18,430 nt of DNA from Chloroflexota bacterium (GTDB lineage: Bacteria; Chloroflexota; Limnocylindria; Limnocylindrales; CSP1-4): contig JAJYNP010000135.1 in NCBI GenBank assembly GCA_021786265.1, forward strand, positions 1 through 18,430. The letters run 5' to 3'. The position numbers and the translations under genes are program-made. The notes below the pieces were generated by a model. The model searched no databases and had not been told where the DNA came from. It was given only the letters and a program-made list of their open reading frames with translations. Below, piece after piece: positions 6,352-12,959 of the stretch. How positions within the stretch are numbered: position 1 is the first letter of the stretch; each line of letters starts with the position of its first letter.

Positions 6352-6854
6352 AGCTACGTGCCAGGGCCCAAATGACATGGAGAAGCGGTCAGTCCCTCGT
6401 GGAGTTTGCGCTGGTCTTCCCGCTCTTCGTCCTGCTGGCATTCGGAGTGATCGATGCGGGACGTGCGGTCGTGACGTACAACACGGTCGCGAACGCCGCG
6501 AGGGATGGCGCGCGAGTCGCAATCGTCGACCAGGCCACGAGCGGTGCGGCCGGGAGCGGCGCATGTGACACGGCGGGCGGGCAGGCCTGGGCGCCTGGAT
6601 GCGCCGTCTACAGCACGCGCGGCACGCTGGGCATCAGCACGTCGAACGTCAGCGTGATCTTCAAGGACCCCACGGACACCACATCCTGTCTCTCTGCCAC
6701 GGGGACGCCGGTGAGCAACGGCTGCCTGGCCGAGGTCACGGTCACGGCCACGTTCCAGCCGTTGACACCCGTGATCGGACAGCTGATTGGCCCTTTGACG
6801 CTCACATCGACATCGAAGGTCCCGGTCGAGCGGACGTGCTCGGCCGGTTGTTGA
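6348..6854 (+). CDS. TadE-like pilus-associated membrane protein, module A second gene
   Basis: ATG 6348 overlaps the preceding TGA as ATGA and gives 168 residues. SGQSLVEFALVFPLF leads into a single membrane helix (about 16-38) and then IDAGRAVVTYNTVANAARDGARVA, the TadE-like signature. G14/Q15 with E19 at +5 matches the prepilin-like processing pattern. The exported portion has four cysteines before a last one near the C-terminus (CSAGC). It contains the module-wide FQPLTPVIGQLIGPLTLTSTS pattern, so this gene and its neighbours probably arose by duplication. Frames opening further upstream lie inside the previous gene and are shadows. The expected role is minor pseudopilin or surface-assembly factor, inferred from family. 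Confidence 0.85.
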   Translation: MKLRARAQMTWRSGQSLVEFALVFPLFVLLAFGVIDAGRAVVTYNTVANAARDGARVAIVDQATSGAAGSGACDTAGGQAWAPGCAVYSTRGTLGISTSNVSVIFKDPTDTTSCLSATGTPVSNGCLAEVTVTATFQPLTPVIGQLIGPLTLTSTSKVPVERTCSAGC

Positions 6855-6866
6855 CAGGAGACCCAT

Positions 6867-8117
6867 ATGAACCGGCGCGACGAGCGAGAGATTCGAGAAC
6901 GGGGACAGACCCTCGTCCTGTTCACGCTCTTCCTGACCGGGATTCTCCTGAGCGTCGCACTGGTCGTCGATGTCGGGAACGACTGGGCGCAGCAACGGGC
7001 AACCCAGAACGCCACCGACTCAGCGGCGGAGGCGGGCACAGTGGTGATCGTGCAGTACCTCGCAGGAAGCACGGTGCCCCCCACCTCGGGAAGCTGTCCG
7101 CTGAGTCCGCAGCCGTCGAGCCAGTGGGATCTCGCCGTGTGCAAGGCCGTCTACGGGAGCGCGCAGGCCGGAGGGATCACCCTCACGTCGGCGAAATACA
7201 CGGACTACGCGGGCAATCCTGTCGCCGATATCGGCTCCGGCTTCCCATCGGGAGCCCAGGGCGTCCAGGCGAGCGGGTCGAGGACGTTCGGTACGTCGTT
7301 CGCGCGGGTCGCCGGAATCACGTCGATGACGGTCAGCACCAATGCCACCGCCGTGTCGGGCGCGGTGAGCTCCTACTGCCCGCCGGGCACGACGTGCGGC
7401 GTGTTGCCGCTGACGATTCCCTACGTGGTATCGACCTGCAACGAGTCCGGCAAACTGTTCACCGTCGGCGATTCCAGCTGGCCGGAGATCGGATCGTCGC
7501 AGGCCACGCCAGCGAACGAAGTCACTGTACCCGTGTGCAAGAACCAGAACGGCGACATAGGCGGCGGGTCGGCTGGATCGGTTGGATTCATCGATCTGAC
7601 GACGCTGACGCCCGCGTCGCAGGTCCACCTGACCGGCAGCTGCACCGGCGGAAACGGCGCGGGCGACATTACCGACCAGATCATCAACGGATGCTTCACC
7701 AACCTCAGTTTCCCTGCGTGGGTGAAGACGATCCCGGGTGGCGTCGGCAAGGGTGGTCCCAACCCGCAGAACACCATCAACACGCTACTCCACGGCAAGG
7801 TCGTCATGCTCCCGCTGTTCGACTTCAGTTGCAGCACCCAACCCACGGGACCCAACAAGACCGACTGCAGCACGTATCCGACCTCGAGCGGATCCGGCAA
7901 CAACACCTGGTACCACATCACGACGTTCACCAACTTCCTGATGGACCAGGCGGACTTCTCGGGGAGCGCCAAGCAGACATGCAAGATCGATGGCAACGGG
8001 TCTGATGGGTGCCTGCGCGGCTGGTTTGTCAAGGCGTTGGACACCCCCGGCACGCTGTCGCTCGGTCCCGTAGCGCCCAACACCAACCAGCCGCTCGGTG
8101 TCGAGCTGATCAGGTAG
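6867..8117 (+). CDS. TadG-like protein with large Cys-rich exported domain, module A third gene
   Basis: This 416-residue protein begins 12 bases after the previous stop, behind a good ribosome-binding site AGGAG at 6856-6860. The N-terminus RGQTLVLFTLFLTGILLSVALVVDVGNDWAQ... matches the TadE/G-like N-terminal domain (PF13400). One membrane helix lies at about 16-37, with the typical following stretch of QNATDSAAEAG. Unlike the TadE proteins it has Leu, not Glu, at the fifth position after the conserved Gly. The exported part (about 60-416) has 12 cysteines, including CPPGTTC, and many Gly/Ser/Asn residues, so disulfide bonds outside the membrane are likely. No von Willebrand A domain is evident, although some TadG proteins have one. 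It lies between the coupled TadE pair and a terminator-like hairpin, so it should be the last gene of module A. Confidence 0.8.
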   Translation: MNRRDEREIRERGQTLVLFTLFLTGILLSVALVVDVGNDWAQQRATQNATDSAAEAGTVVIVQYLAGSTVPPTSGSCPLSPQPSSQWDLAVCKAVYGSAQAGGITLTSAKYTDYAGNPVADIGSGFPSGAQGVQASGSRTFGTSFARVAGITSMTVSTNATAVSGAVSSYCPPGTTCGVLPLTIPYVVSTCNESGKLFTVGDSSWPEIGSSQATPANEVTVPVCKNQNGDIGGGSAGSVGFIDLTTLTPASQVHLTGSCTGGNGAGDITDQIINGCFTNLSFPAWVKTIPGGVGKGGPNPQNTINTLLHGKVVMLPLFDFSCSTQPTGPNKTDCSTYPTSSGSGNNTWYHITTFTNFLMDQADFSGSAKQTCKIDGNGSDGCLRGWFVKALDTPGTLSLGPVAPNTNQPLGVELIR

Positions 8118-8158
8118 CCAGCGGCGGCCATCTGGGTCGCCAGCGACGCATCGTTCAA

Positions 8159-8194
8159 CCGGGACGGCGAGGTTCAGGGGCCTCACCGTCCCGG
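8159..8194 (+). terminator. Strong hairpin after module A
   Basis: CCGGGACGGCGAGG pairs with CCTCACCGTCCCGG around an eight-base loop. This is a 14-bp stem with one mismatch, 41 bases after the TadG stop. It is followed by CCCCCTTTCG, a short T-run only. It probably ends or attenuates the module A transcript. Confidence 0.6.
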
Positions 8195-8340
8195 CCCCCT
8201 TTCGTCCCTGACCCACCGCTCGCCGACCGCAGACGAGCTTCGGCGCGCTGGCGAGCTTCGTCGTCGTCGCACCGGCGGAAGGGAGCCGGTACCAACGTAC
8301 GGCGTGCCTCCGCCGACCGTCATGTGCGAGCGCGCACCAT

Positions 8341-8410
8341 CGCAAGTCTGGCCGTAAGGACCGGGCGCGAGCCTCCGGGACCTGGGCAACACCAGGAAGC
8401 GAGAGGAACG
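8341..8410 (+). ncRNA. Structured leader before module B, weakly reminiscent of a c-di-GMP-I (GEMM) riboswitch
   Basis: CTGGCC-GTAA-GGaCCGG (8348-8364) forms a GNRA-capped hairpin with one bulged A. A second hairpin CCTGG-GCAACA-CCAGG lies at 8381-8396. CGCAAG precedes the first and GCGCGAGCC follows it, and AGGAAGCGAGAGG follows the second. This order recalls the GCAAA / GNRA hairpin / GCAAAGCC / second hairpin / AGGTAGCGGGG plan of GEMM RNAs. The outer stem and several invariant bases do not fit. GAGAGG at 8401-8406, inside the 3' part, is the apparent ribosome-binding site of the next gene, so structure here could control translation. The rest of the gap 8195-8340 has no recognisable gene. 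Confidence 0.25.
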
Positions 8411-9262
8411 ATGCCGAGATACCAGCGCCGCCGAGCGCGCAGCCATCGAACGAGGAGCCGCGGCCAGAGCCTGGTCGAGTTCACGCTGCTGCTGCCGGTC
8501 TTCCTGCTCCTGTTCGCCGCGACGCTCGACCTCGGCCGGATCTACATGGCCCAGATCAGTGTCACGAACGCCGCCCGCGAGGGTGCGATGCAGGCGTCCA
8601 GGACGCCGACCGCGTTCGTGCCCGACCAGCCGTGTCCCACGAGCTCCCCGGACTCGGACCTGGTGATGTGCCGGACCCTGCTCGAGGCAGAGGGCTCGAT
8701 GGTCAGCGTGCAGCCGGCTGACGTCCAGCTGACGTGCAATCCCGCGACCTGTGCGACGGGACTGGGCAACACGGCCACCGTGACGGTCACCGGCCACTTC
8801 CAGCTGCTCACGCCCCTCCTGAGCGCGTTCTTCGGCGGCAATCAGAACGTGACGTTCATGTCGAGTTCGACGGCGCAGGTCGAAACGCTGCCGACTCCGG
8901 CTGCCACCTCCACCCCCACGCCCACCCCCACGCCCACCCCCACGCCCACCCCGTCGCCCACCCCGACACCGGTGCCGACCTGCACGCTTCCGAGCGCCGG
9001 GTTCACGGTCTCTGGGCCGAACCTCAACAAGCAACTGAAGGGCCAGGCCCCGCTCGCGGTGACGTTCACGGACACGTCGACCAGTCCGGCCGCGTGTCCC
9101 ATCTCGGGGTGGGCGTGGACCTTTGGCGACGGTCAATCGGCCACCGGCCAGGGCCCGGTGAACCACACCTACCAGCTGAACGGCACATACCAGGCCTACC
9201 TCACAGTCACCAACTCCGCGGGCTCATCCACCTCCGCGGTCCAGACGATCACCGCACAATGA
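8411..9262 (+). CDS. TadE-PKD fusion protein with Thr-Pro linker, module B first gene
   Basis: From ATG 8411 (GAGAGG four bases upstream) the protein has 283 residues. A very Arg-rich N-terminus is followed by RGQSLVEFTLLLPVFLLLF, with Glu at +5 (E23) after G18, then LDLGRIYMAQISVTNAAREGAM, the TadE signature. After the exported TadE body a Thr-Pro linker (about 168-188) leads to a PKD-like domain (about 192-283). This has the hallmark SGWAWTFGDGQSATGQGP, then VNHTY and YQAYLTVTNSAG. PKD domains are beta-sandwich folds used in surface proteins for adhesion or as spacers. The fusion would place a PKD domain outside the membrane on a pilin-like anchor. Frames opening upstream to 8009 run through the terminator and are not supported. 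It is coupled to the next gene by ATGA. Confidence 0.85.
   Translation: MPRYQRRRARSHRTRSRGQSLVEFTLLLPVFLLLFAATLDLGRIYMAQISVTNAAREGAMQASRTPTAFVPDQPCPTSSPDSDLVMCRTLLEAEGSMVSVQPADVQLTCNPATCATGLGNTATVTVTGHFQLLTPLLSAFFGGNQNVTFMSSSTAQVETLPTPAATSTPTPTPTPTPTPTPSPTPTPVPTCTLPSAGFTVSGPNLNKQLKGQAPLAVTFTDTSTSPAACPISGWAWTFGDGQSATGQGPVNHTYQLNGTYQAYLTVTNSAGSSTSAVQTITAQ
8912..8971 (+). repeat. 12-bp repeat encoding the Thr-Pro linker
   Basis: ACCCCCACGCCC is repeated three times perfectly (8912-8947) and followed by two diverged copies (8948-8971). It encodes TPTP repeats joining the TadE and PKD parts. Length variation by slippage would stay in frame. Confidence 0.9.
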
Positions 9263-9723
9263 ACGCGATCGGTCGCATCTTCCCGTCACGCAGACAGAGC
9301 CGGGGCCAGGCCCTGGTCGAGTTCTCGCTCGTCCTGGTGCCGTTCCTCTTTCTCCTGATGGGGATCGCGGACCTGGGGCGCGGCATCTACACCTACAACG
9401 GCGTCGCGGAGGCGGCACGTGAGATCGCCCGCGTAACGAGCGTCCATCCCTGCACCGGCAGCCCGTGCACCCTCGGGAACAGCTCCCAGACGCAGAGCGT
9501 GATCGCTACCCAGGAGGGGCTGGTACCCGGCCTGTCCGGCCCTGGCGCCGTCCTGAGCATCCAGTGCACCGACGTGACCGACGCCAGCCTCAGCAACACC
9601 AGTTGCCAGTCGGGCGACTACGTTCGCGTGACGATCAGCGTTCCGTTCTCTCCCGTGACGCCCCTGGTGAGCGTGGTGGGGCCCATCACGTTGAGTTCGA
9701 CCAGCCACATCGAGATCCCATGA
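9259..9723 (+). CDS. TadE-like pilus-associated membrane protein, module B second gene
   Basis: ATG 9259 overlaps the previous TGA as ATGA and gives 154 residues. SRGQALVEFSLVLVPFLFLLMGIADLGRGIYTYNGVAEAAREIARV contains the prepilin-like site (G16/Q17, E21 at +5), a single membrane helix (about 18-40) and the TadE-like signature. The exported part has four cysteines, two of them in HPCTGSPCTLG. It ends with the same FSPVTPLVSVVGPITLSSTSH pattern found at the end of the other TadE proteins. It occupies the same position as the second gene of module A and is equally coupled to its neighbour, which supports duplication of a three-gene unit. Expected function is minor pseudopilin. Confidence 0.85.
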   Translation: MNAIGRIFPSRRQSRGQALVEFSLVLVPFLFLLMGIADLGRGIYTYNGVAEAAREIARVTSVHPCTGSPCTLGNSSQTQSVIATQEGLVPGLSGPGAVLSIQCTDVTDASLSNTSCQSGDYVRVTISVPFSPVTPLVSVVGPITLSSTSHIEIP

Positions 9724-9734
9724 GGAAGCCCTCC

Positions 9735-10658
9735 ATGAACACCTCCACGGCCCACCGGGACGTCCAGCGCGGCCAGGCGCTTGTCCTCTTCACGCTGGTG
9801 CTGGTCGCGGTCATCGCCATGACCGGCCTCGTGCTCGACGGAGGCGGGACCTTCGCCCAGCGTCGCACCATGCAGAACGTGGCGGATGTTGCGGCCATGG
9901 CCGGCGCGTACGCCGTACTCAACGGGAGTTCAGCCACCGTCGCCGCACAGCAGACCGCGGCCGACAACGGCTATGTGAACGATGCTGGCGACACGACTGT
10001 CAGCGTCTCGGTCGGGTCCGGCGACGCGGGCTCCACCACGGTCACGGTCAACGTGAGCCGCCCGCACCAGAACCTGTTTGCGGGTGTCGTGGGCATGCCC
10101 AGCTGGCAGGTATCCACGACGGCGACCGCCGAGGCCGGGCCACCCAACGCCGCGATCGGTGCCATGCCGCTGATCTTCAACCAGGCGGCCTTCCCGGCGA
10201 ACCTCAACCAGGACGTGGCGTACAGCGAGCCGGGGACCGGCACGCAGGACGTACCTCAGGGGGCCAACCAGTTCAACTGGACCGTGTTTTGCACGGCGAA
10301 CGGCAACCCGTGCAACGGCGACTCGAACACGGTGGACTCCCTGATCAACGGCCACGGGTCCAGCACGGTCGTGACGCTCAGCATGGTGATCGGACCGCTC
10401 AATGCCGGTTCCCACACGACGCTCTTCAGCGACCTGTCGGCCCTCGTGGGCACCGAGTTCCCCGTGGCCGTGGTGAACAACGAGGGCAACATGGTCGGAT
10501 GGGCGTACTTCAAGCTGTCGGGATCCGTGGGGGGCAGCACGAAGCAGATCCGCGGCTCTTTTGTCTCGCCCATCAACCCAACCGATCTCCAGGTCGTCCA
10601 GGACGGCGGCACCGGGTCGACGCAGTTCGGCTCCTACAGCGTGAAGCTCACGAACTAG
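9735..10658 (+). CDS. TadG-like protein, module B third gene
   Basis: From ATG 9735 the protein has 307 residues. RGQALVLFTLVLVAVIAMTGLVLDGGGTFAQRRTMQNVADVAAMAGA is the TadE/G-like N-terminal domain (PF13400), with one membrane helix at about 16-36 and Leu at +5 after G13. The exported part is Thr/Ser/Gly/Asn-rich, has only two close cysteines (FCTANGNPC), and no recognised domain. ATG 9735 is favoured because GAGGAAG ends six bases before it, copying the layout of the module A TadG gene. ATG 9720 would give an ATGA overlap with the previous stop and five more residues and remains possible. It shares its N-terminus with the module A TadG protein but lacks the Cys-rich body, so the two exported parts have diverged or were recruited separately. 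Confidence 0.8.
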   Translation: MNTSTAHRDVQRGQALVLFTLVLVAVIAMTGLVLDGGGTFAQRRTMQNVADVAAMAGAYAVLNGSSATVAAQQTAADNGYVNDAGDTTVSVSVGSGDAGSTTVTVNVSRPHQNLFAGVVGMPSWQVSTTATAEAGPPNAAIGAMPLIFNQAAFPANLNQDVAYSEPGTGTQDVPQGANQFNWTVFCTANGNPCNGDSNTVDSLINGHGSSTVVTLSMVIGPLNAGSHTTLFSDLSALVGTEFPVAVVNNEGNMVGWAYFKLSGSVGGSTKQIRGSFVSPINPTDLQVVQDGGTGSTQFGSYSVKLTN

Positions 10659-10668
10659 AGGTCGGGCC

Positions 10669-10694
10669 TGGCCCGTTCCGATCGGAACAGGCCA
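10669..10694. promoter_or_regulatory. Extended palindrome with perfect core GTTCCGATCGGAAC, operator or terminator
   Basis: The core 10675-10688 is a perfect 14-bp palindrome. It is extended on each side, beyond one mismatch, by TGGCC and GGCCA. It lies 10 bases after the TadG stop and about 20 bases before the -10 of the HK2 promoter. It could act as an operator for HK2, sharing GTTCCG with the repeats before RR2. As a hairpin it could also end the Tad transcript, although no T-run follows. Confidence 0.5.
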
Positions 10695-10711
10695 ACCTGC
10701 GCGTTGCCCGC

Positions 10712-10726
10712 TGATATGCTCGGCGG
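10712..10726 (+). promoter_or_regulatory. Extended -10 promoter giving a predicted leaderless transcript at 10727
   Basis: TGATATGCT (hexamer 10715-10720) is followed by six bases and ATG 10727. This copies the RR2 promoter layout exactly. There is no good -35 hexamer, consistent with extended -10 or activated promoters. Confidence 0.5.
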
Positions 10727-10783
10727 ATGAGGCTGCGTGGCCACCGACCGGCGCCGAGGCGTGCCAGATGGCGGGTCCGATGA
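10727..10783 (+). CDS. Arg-rich 18-residue upstream ORF coupled to HK2
   Basis: ATG 10727 opens the frame MRLRGHRPAPRRARWRVR and stops at TGA 10781-10783. It has eight arginines. The start is placed at the predicted leaderless transcription start, and the stop overlaps ATG 10780 of HK2 as ATGA. This is the arrangement expected of a translated leader peptide that feeds ribosomes to the next gene. It could also be chance in GC-rich sequence. No similarity is claimed. Confidence 0.35.
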   Translation: MRLRGHRPAPRRARWRVR

Positions 10784-12525
10784 GCCGGCTATCCCTCCGG
10801 TCCCGCCTGTTCCTCGCGCTCGCGACGGTGGCGCTGCTCCCCGTTCTGGTGTTCGGGGTGGTAGCGGTGGTGCGGGCCGGGTCCGCCGCGACCGAGCAGC
10901 AGCAGGCGGCGACCCTGAACCTGGCGCGGCTGGCGGCGGCCGACCTGCCCCGGCTCCAGCTCCCCGACGCGCCGGCGGCGGCGCGGCTGGCGGCGCTCAC
11001 GGGCGGGAGCGTGACCGTCTTCGGGATCGACGGGTCGGTGCGCGCGCAGGCCGGTCCCGACGCGATCGACGCGCTGCCGGCGGCCCCGGGATCGGCCGCG
11101 TCCACGTCCACGTCCGCGTCCGACGGGTTTGCCACCGGCATGGGGGGCGTCGTGGCCGCGGTGGTGCCGCTCCTGGGCTCGTCCGGCCAGCCGATCGGTT
11201 ATCTGGCGCTCGCCCAGCCGATCGGCGGACCGCTGGACGTGGGGGTGGTCCTCGCGGTGGCCCTCGCCGTGACCGTGCTATGGGCCGTGTTCCTGAGCTT
11301 CATCCTGGCCCGGGGCCTGATCCACCCGATGCGCGAGCTGACCGTGACCCTGGACCGGCTGCAGGCCGGCGACCTGTCCACGCGGATCGTCGCCCCGGCC
11401 GACGACGAGTTCGGGCGGCTCGCCGAGAGCCACAACCGGCTGGCGGCCGCGCTCGCGGCCCGGAACGAGTCACTGCACCAGGTCCTGGAGGCCCTGGCGT
11501 CGCTCTCCCCACGCGAGGGGATCGGGCCGCTGGTCGCCGCGGCGCAGCAGTCGGCCGCCACCGCGTTCGGATTCCGGTCGGTGGAGGTCCTGCTGGCGGA
11601 CGGCGCGAACGACGCGAATAGCGCGAACGACGCGCCCCAGGCGGACGAGCGGGTCCCCGGCGAGGCGTGGACGGTGGTCGCACCGCTGCGGCTCGGGGAC
11701 GACCAGGTCGGATGGCTTCGCGCGGTCGTCCCGCCCCAGCGCGACTGGGGCCCGGCAGACGCCGACCTGCTCGCGCTGTTCGGCAGCCAGCTCGCGGCGG
11801 CCGTGCGCAACGCCGAGCTCTACGCGGCGACGAGCTCGCTCTCCGAGCTCAAGAGCGAGTTCCTGCGCGGCGTCAGCCACAACCTGCAGACGCCCCTGAC
11901 CAGCATCCGGGCCTTCGCCGAGCGGCTCGAGGCACGCGACCACGACCCCGCGCTCCGGATCATCGTCGAACAGACGGATCGGCTGACCAGGCTGGTGGCG
12001 CAGCTGCTGACCGTGTCGCGCCTGGAGGCCGGCATCCTCCGACCGCGCGAGGAGGTCGTGGCACTGGCGCCGATGGTCCGCCGGGCGTGGGAGAGCCTCG
12101 GGCATGACGAGGTGCCGTTCTCGCTCCGGGACGATTCGGCGGGCTGGCTTGCGGTCGCCGACCGGGACTGGATCGACCAGGTGGTCTGGGCGCTGCTGGA
12201 CAACGCGGTGAAGCACGGAGGTGGCGAGCCGATCGAGGTGGCGATCCGCGTCGAGCACGCGGGAGGCCAGCCTCCCCACGGCCCGGCCGCAGTCGACCGG
12301 CTCGTGGTGGTCGTCCGCGATCACGGACCGGGCGTCTCGGACCTCGTGCGCGAGCGGATGTTCGATCGGTTCGCGACGGGTGCGGCAAGCGGCGGCACCG
12401 GGCTGGGGCTCAACGTGGCGCGCGGCCTGCTGGAGGCGATGGGCGGTACGATCCAGGTCGAGCACCCGGGTGAGGGCGCGGCCTTCGTCTTCACGGTCCC
12501 GGCCGAGCCTGCCGAGGAGGCCTGA
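10780..12525 (+). CDS. HK2: orphan membrane sensor histidine kinase, paralogue of HK1
   Basis: From ATG 10780 the protein has 581 residues (585 from ATG 10768). Two membrane segments enclose a short extracytoplasmic region of about 110 residues. HAMP, a GAF-like region, HisKA and HATPase_c follow. H367 sits in SHNLQTPLTSI, the N-box is LLDNAVKHGG (N475), G1 is RDHGPGV with D514, and G2 is GGTGLGLNVARGLLEAMGG. The Glu after the phospho-accepting His is replaced by Asn as in HK1, but the Thr at +4 is kept. The layout and H-box tie it to HK1, and by analogy its partner is RR2, 5 kb upstream. The start at 10780 is preferred because it overlaps the stop of the upstream small frame; 10768 is equally open. 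Its 3' end overlaps the converging small membrane-protein gene by 35 bases. Confidence 0.9.
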   Translation: MSRLSLRSRLFLALATVALLPVLVFGVVAVVRAGSAATEQQQAATLNLARLAAADLPRLQLPDAPAAARLAALTGGSVTVFGIDGSVRAQAGPDAIDALPAAPGSAASTSTSASDGFATGMGGVVAAVVPLLGSSGQPIGYLALAQPIGGPLDVGVVLAVALAVTVLWAVFLSFILARGLIHPMRELTVTLDRLQAGDLSTRIVAPADDEFGRLAESHNRLAAALAARNESLHQVLEALASLSPREGIGPLVAAAQQSAATAFGFRSVEVLLADGANDANSANDAPQADERVPGEAWTVVAPLRLGDDQVGWLRAVVPPQRDWGPADADLLALFGSQLAAAVRNAELYAATSSLSELKSEFLRGVSHNLQTPLTSIRAFAERLEARDHDPALRIIVEQTDRLTRLVAQLLTVSRLEAGILRPREEVVALAPMVRRAWESLGHDEVPFSLRDDSAGWLAVADRDWIDQVVWALLDNAVKHGGGEPIEVAIRVEHAGGQPPHGPAAVDRLVVVVRDHGPGVSDLVRERMFDRFATGAASGGTGLGLNVARGLLEAMGGTIQVEHPGEGAAFVFTVPAEPAEEA

Positions 12526-12757
12526 GCGCCCCGTAGATCGCGACGACGATGATCGCGCCGATCACCGAGATCACGATGCTCCCGATGTTGAGCCCGGTGA
12601 CGGTGCCGAACCCCAGCACGGACGCGACGAGGCCGCCGGCGATCGCGCCGGCGATCCCGAGGACGATCGTCCCGATGACGCCCTCGCTGGAACCCAGGAT
12701 CAGGTTGGCCATGAACCCGGCGATCGCGCCGAGGACGATCCACGCGATGATGCCCAT
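12491..12757 (-). CDS. GlsB/YeaQ/YmgE-family small membrane protein
   Basis: The minus-strand frame from ATG at 12757 encodes 88 residues. MGIIAWIVLGAIAGFMAN, then GVIGTIVLGIAGAIAGG and IGSIVISVIGAIIVVAIYG form three glycine-rich membrane segments. This is the pattern of the transglycosylase-associated family (PF04226), which is often stress-related and of unclear mechanism. A strong ribosome-binding site, GGAGGGGAG, sits five bases before the ATG and fixes the start; the frame's longer upstream part lacks support. A possible -10 (TGTAAT, minus strand, 12827-12832) lies about 70 bases upstream. The last 35 bases overlap the 3' end of HK2 on the other strand. Function in this organism is unknown. 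Confidence 0.85.
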   Translation of the reverse strand: MGIIAWIVLGAIAGFMANLILGSSEGVIGTIVLGIAGAIAGGLVASVLGFGTVTGLNIGSIVISVIGAIIVVAIYGALRPPRQARPGP

Positions 12758-12959
12758 GCCGTCTCCCCTCCGTTCCGTGCGCCGCGGGCCCGGGCACAAG
12801 GATCGCCATCGGGGCCGGCAGGGGCGATTACAGCTCGCACCGAGAAGCTTGCATTCAGGGGACGTGCCGCGAGACCATCCGGGAGTGACGGAACACCGGA
12901 AGGCGAGATCGACGGCCGCCGCCGCGAACCCCAGGAGGAGTCGCGGCCCCGAACGGTCG

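Noticed and set aside
6599..8005. Plus-strand 468-codon frame overlapping module A TadE and TadG genes
   Set aside because: It is in a different frame from two proteins with clear TadE/TadG signatures, and it is His/Arg/Gly-rich as shadow frames are.
8912..8971. TPTP-encoding repeat as a regulatory or mobile repeat
   Set aside because: It is in frame between two recognisable domains and is best explained as a protein linker.
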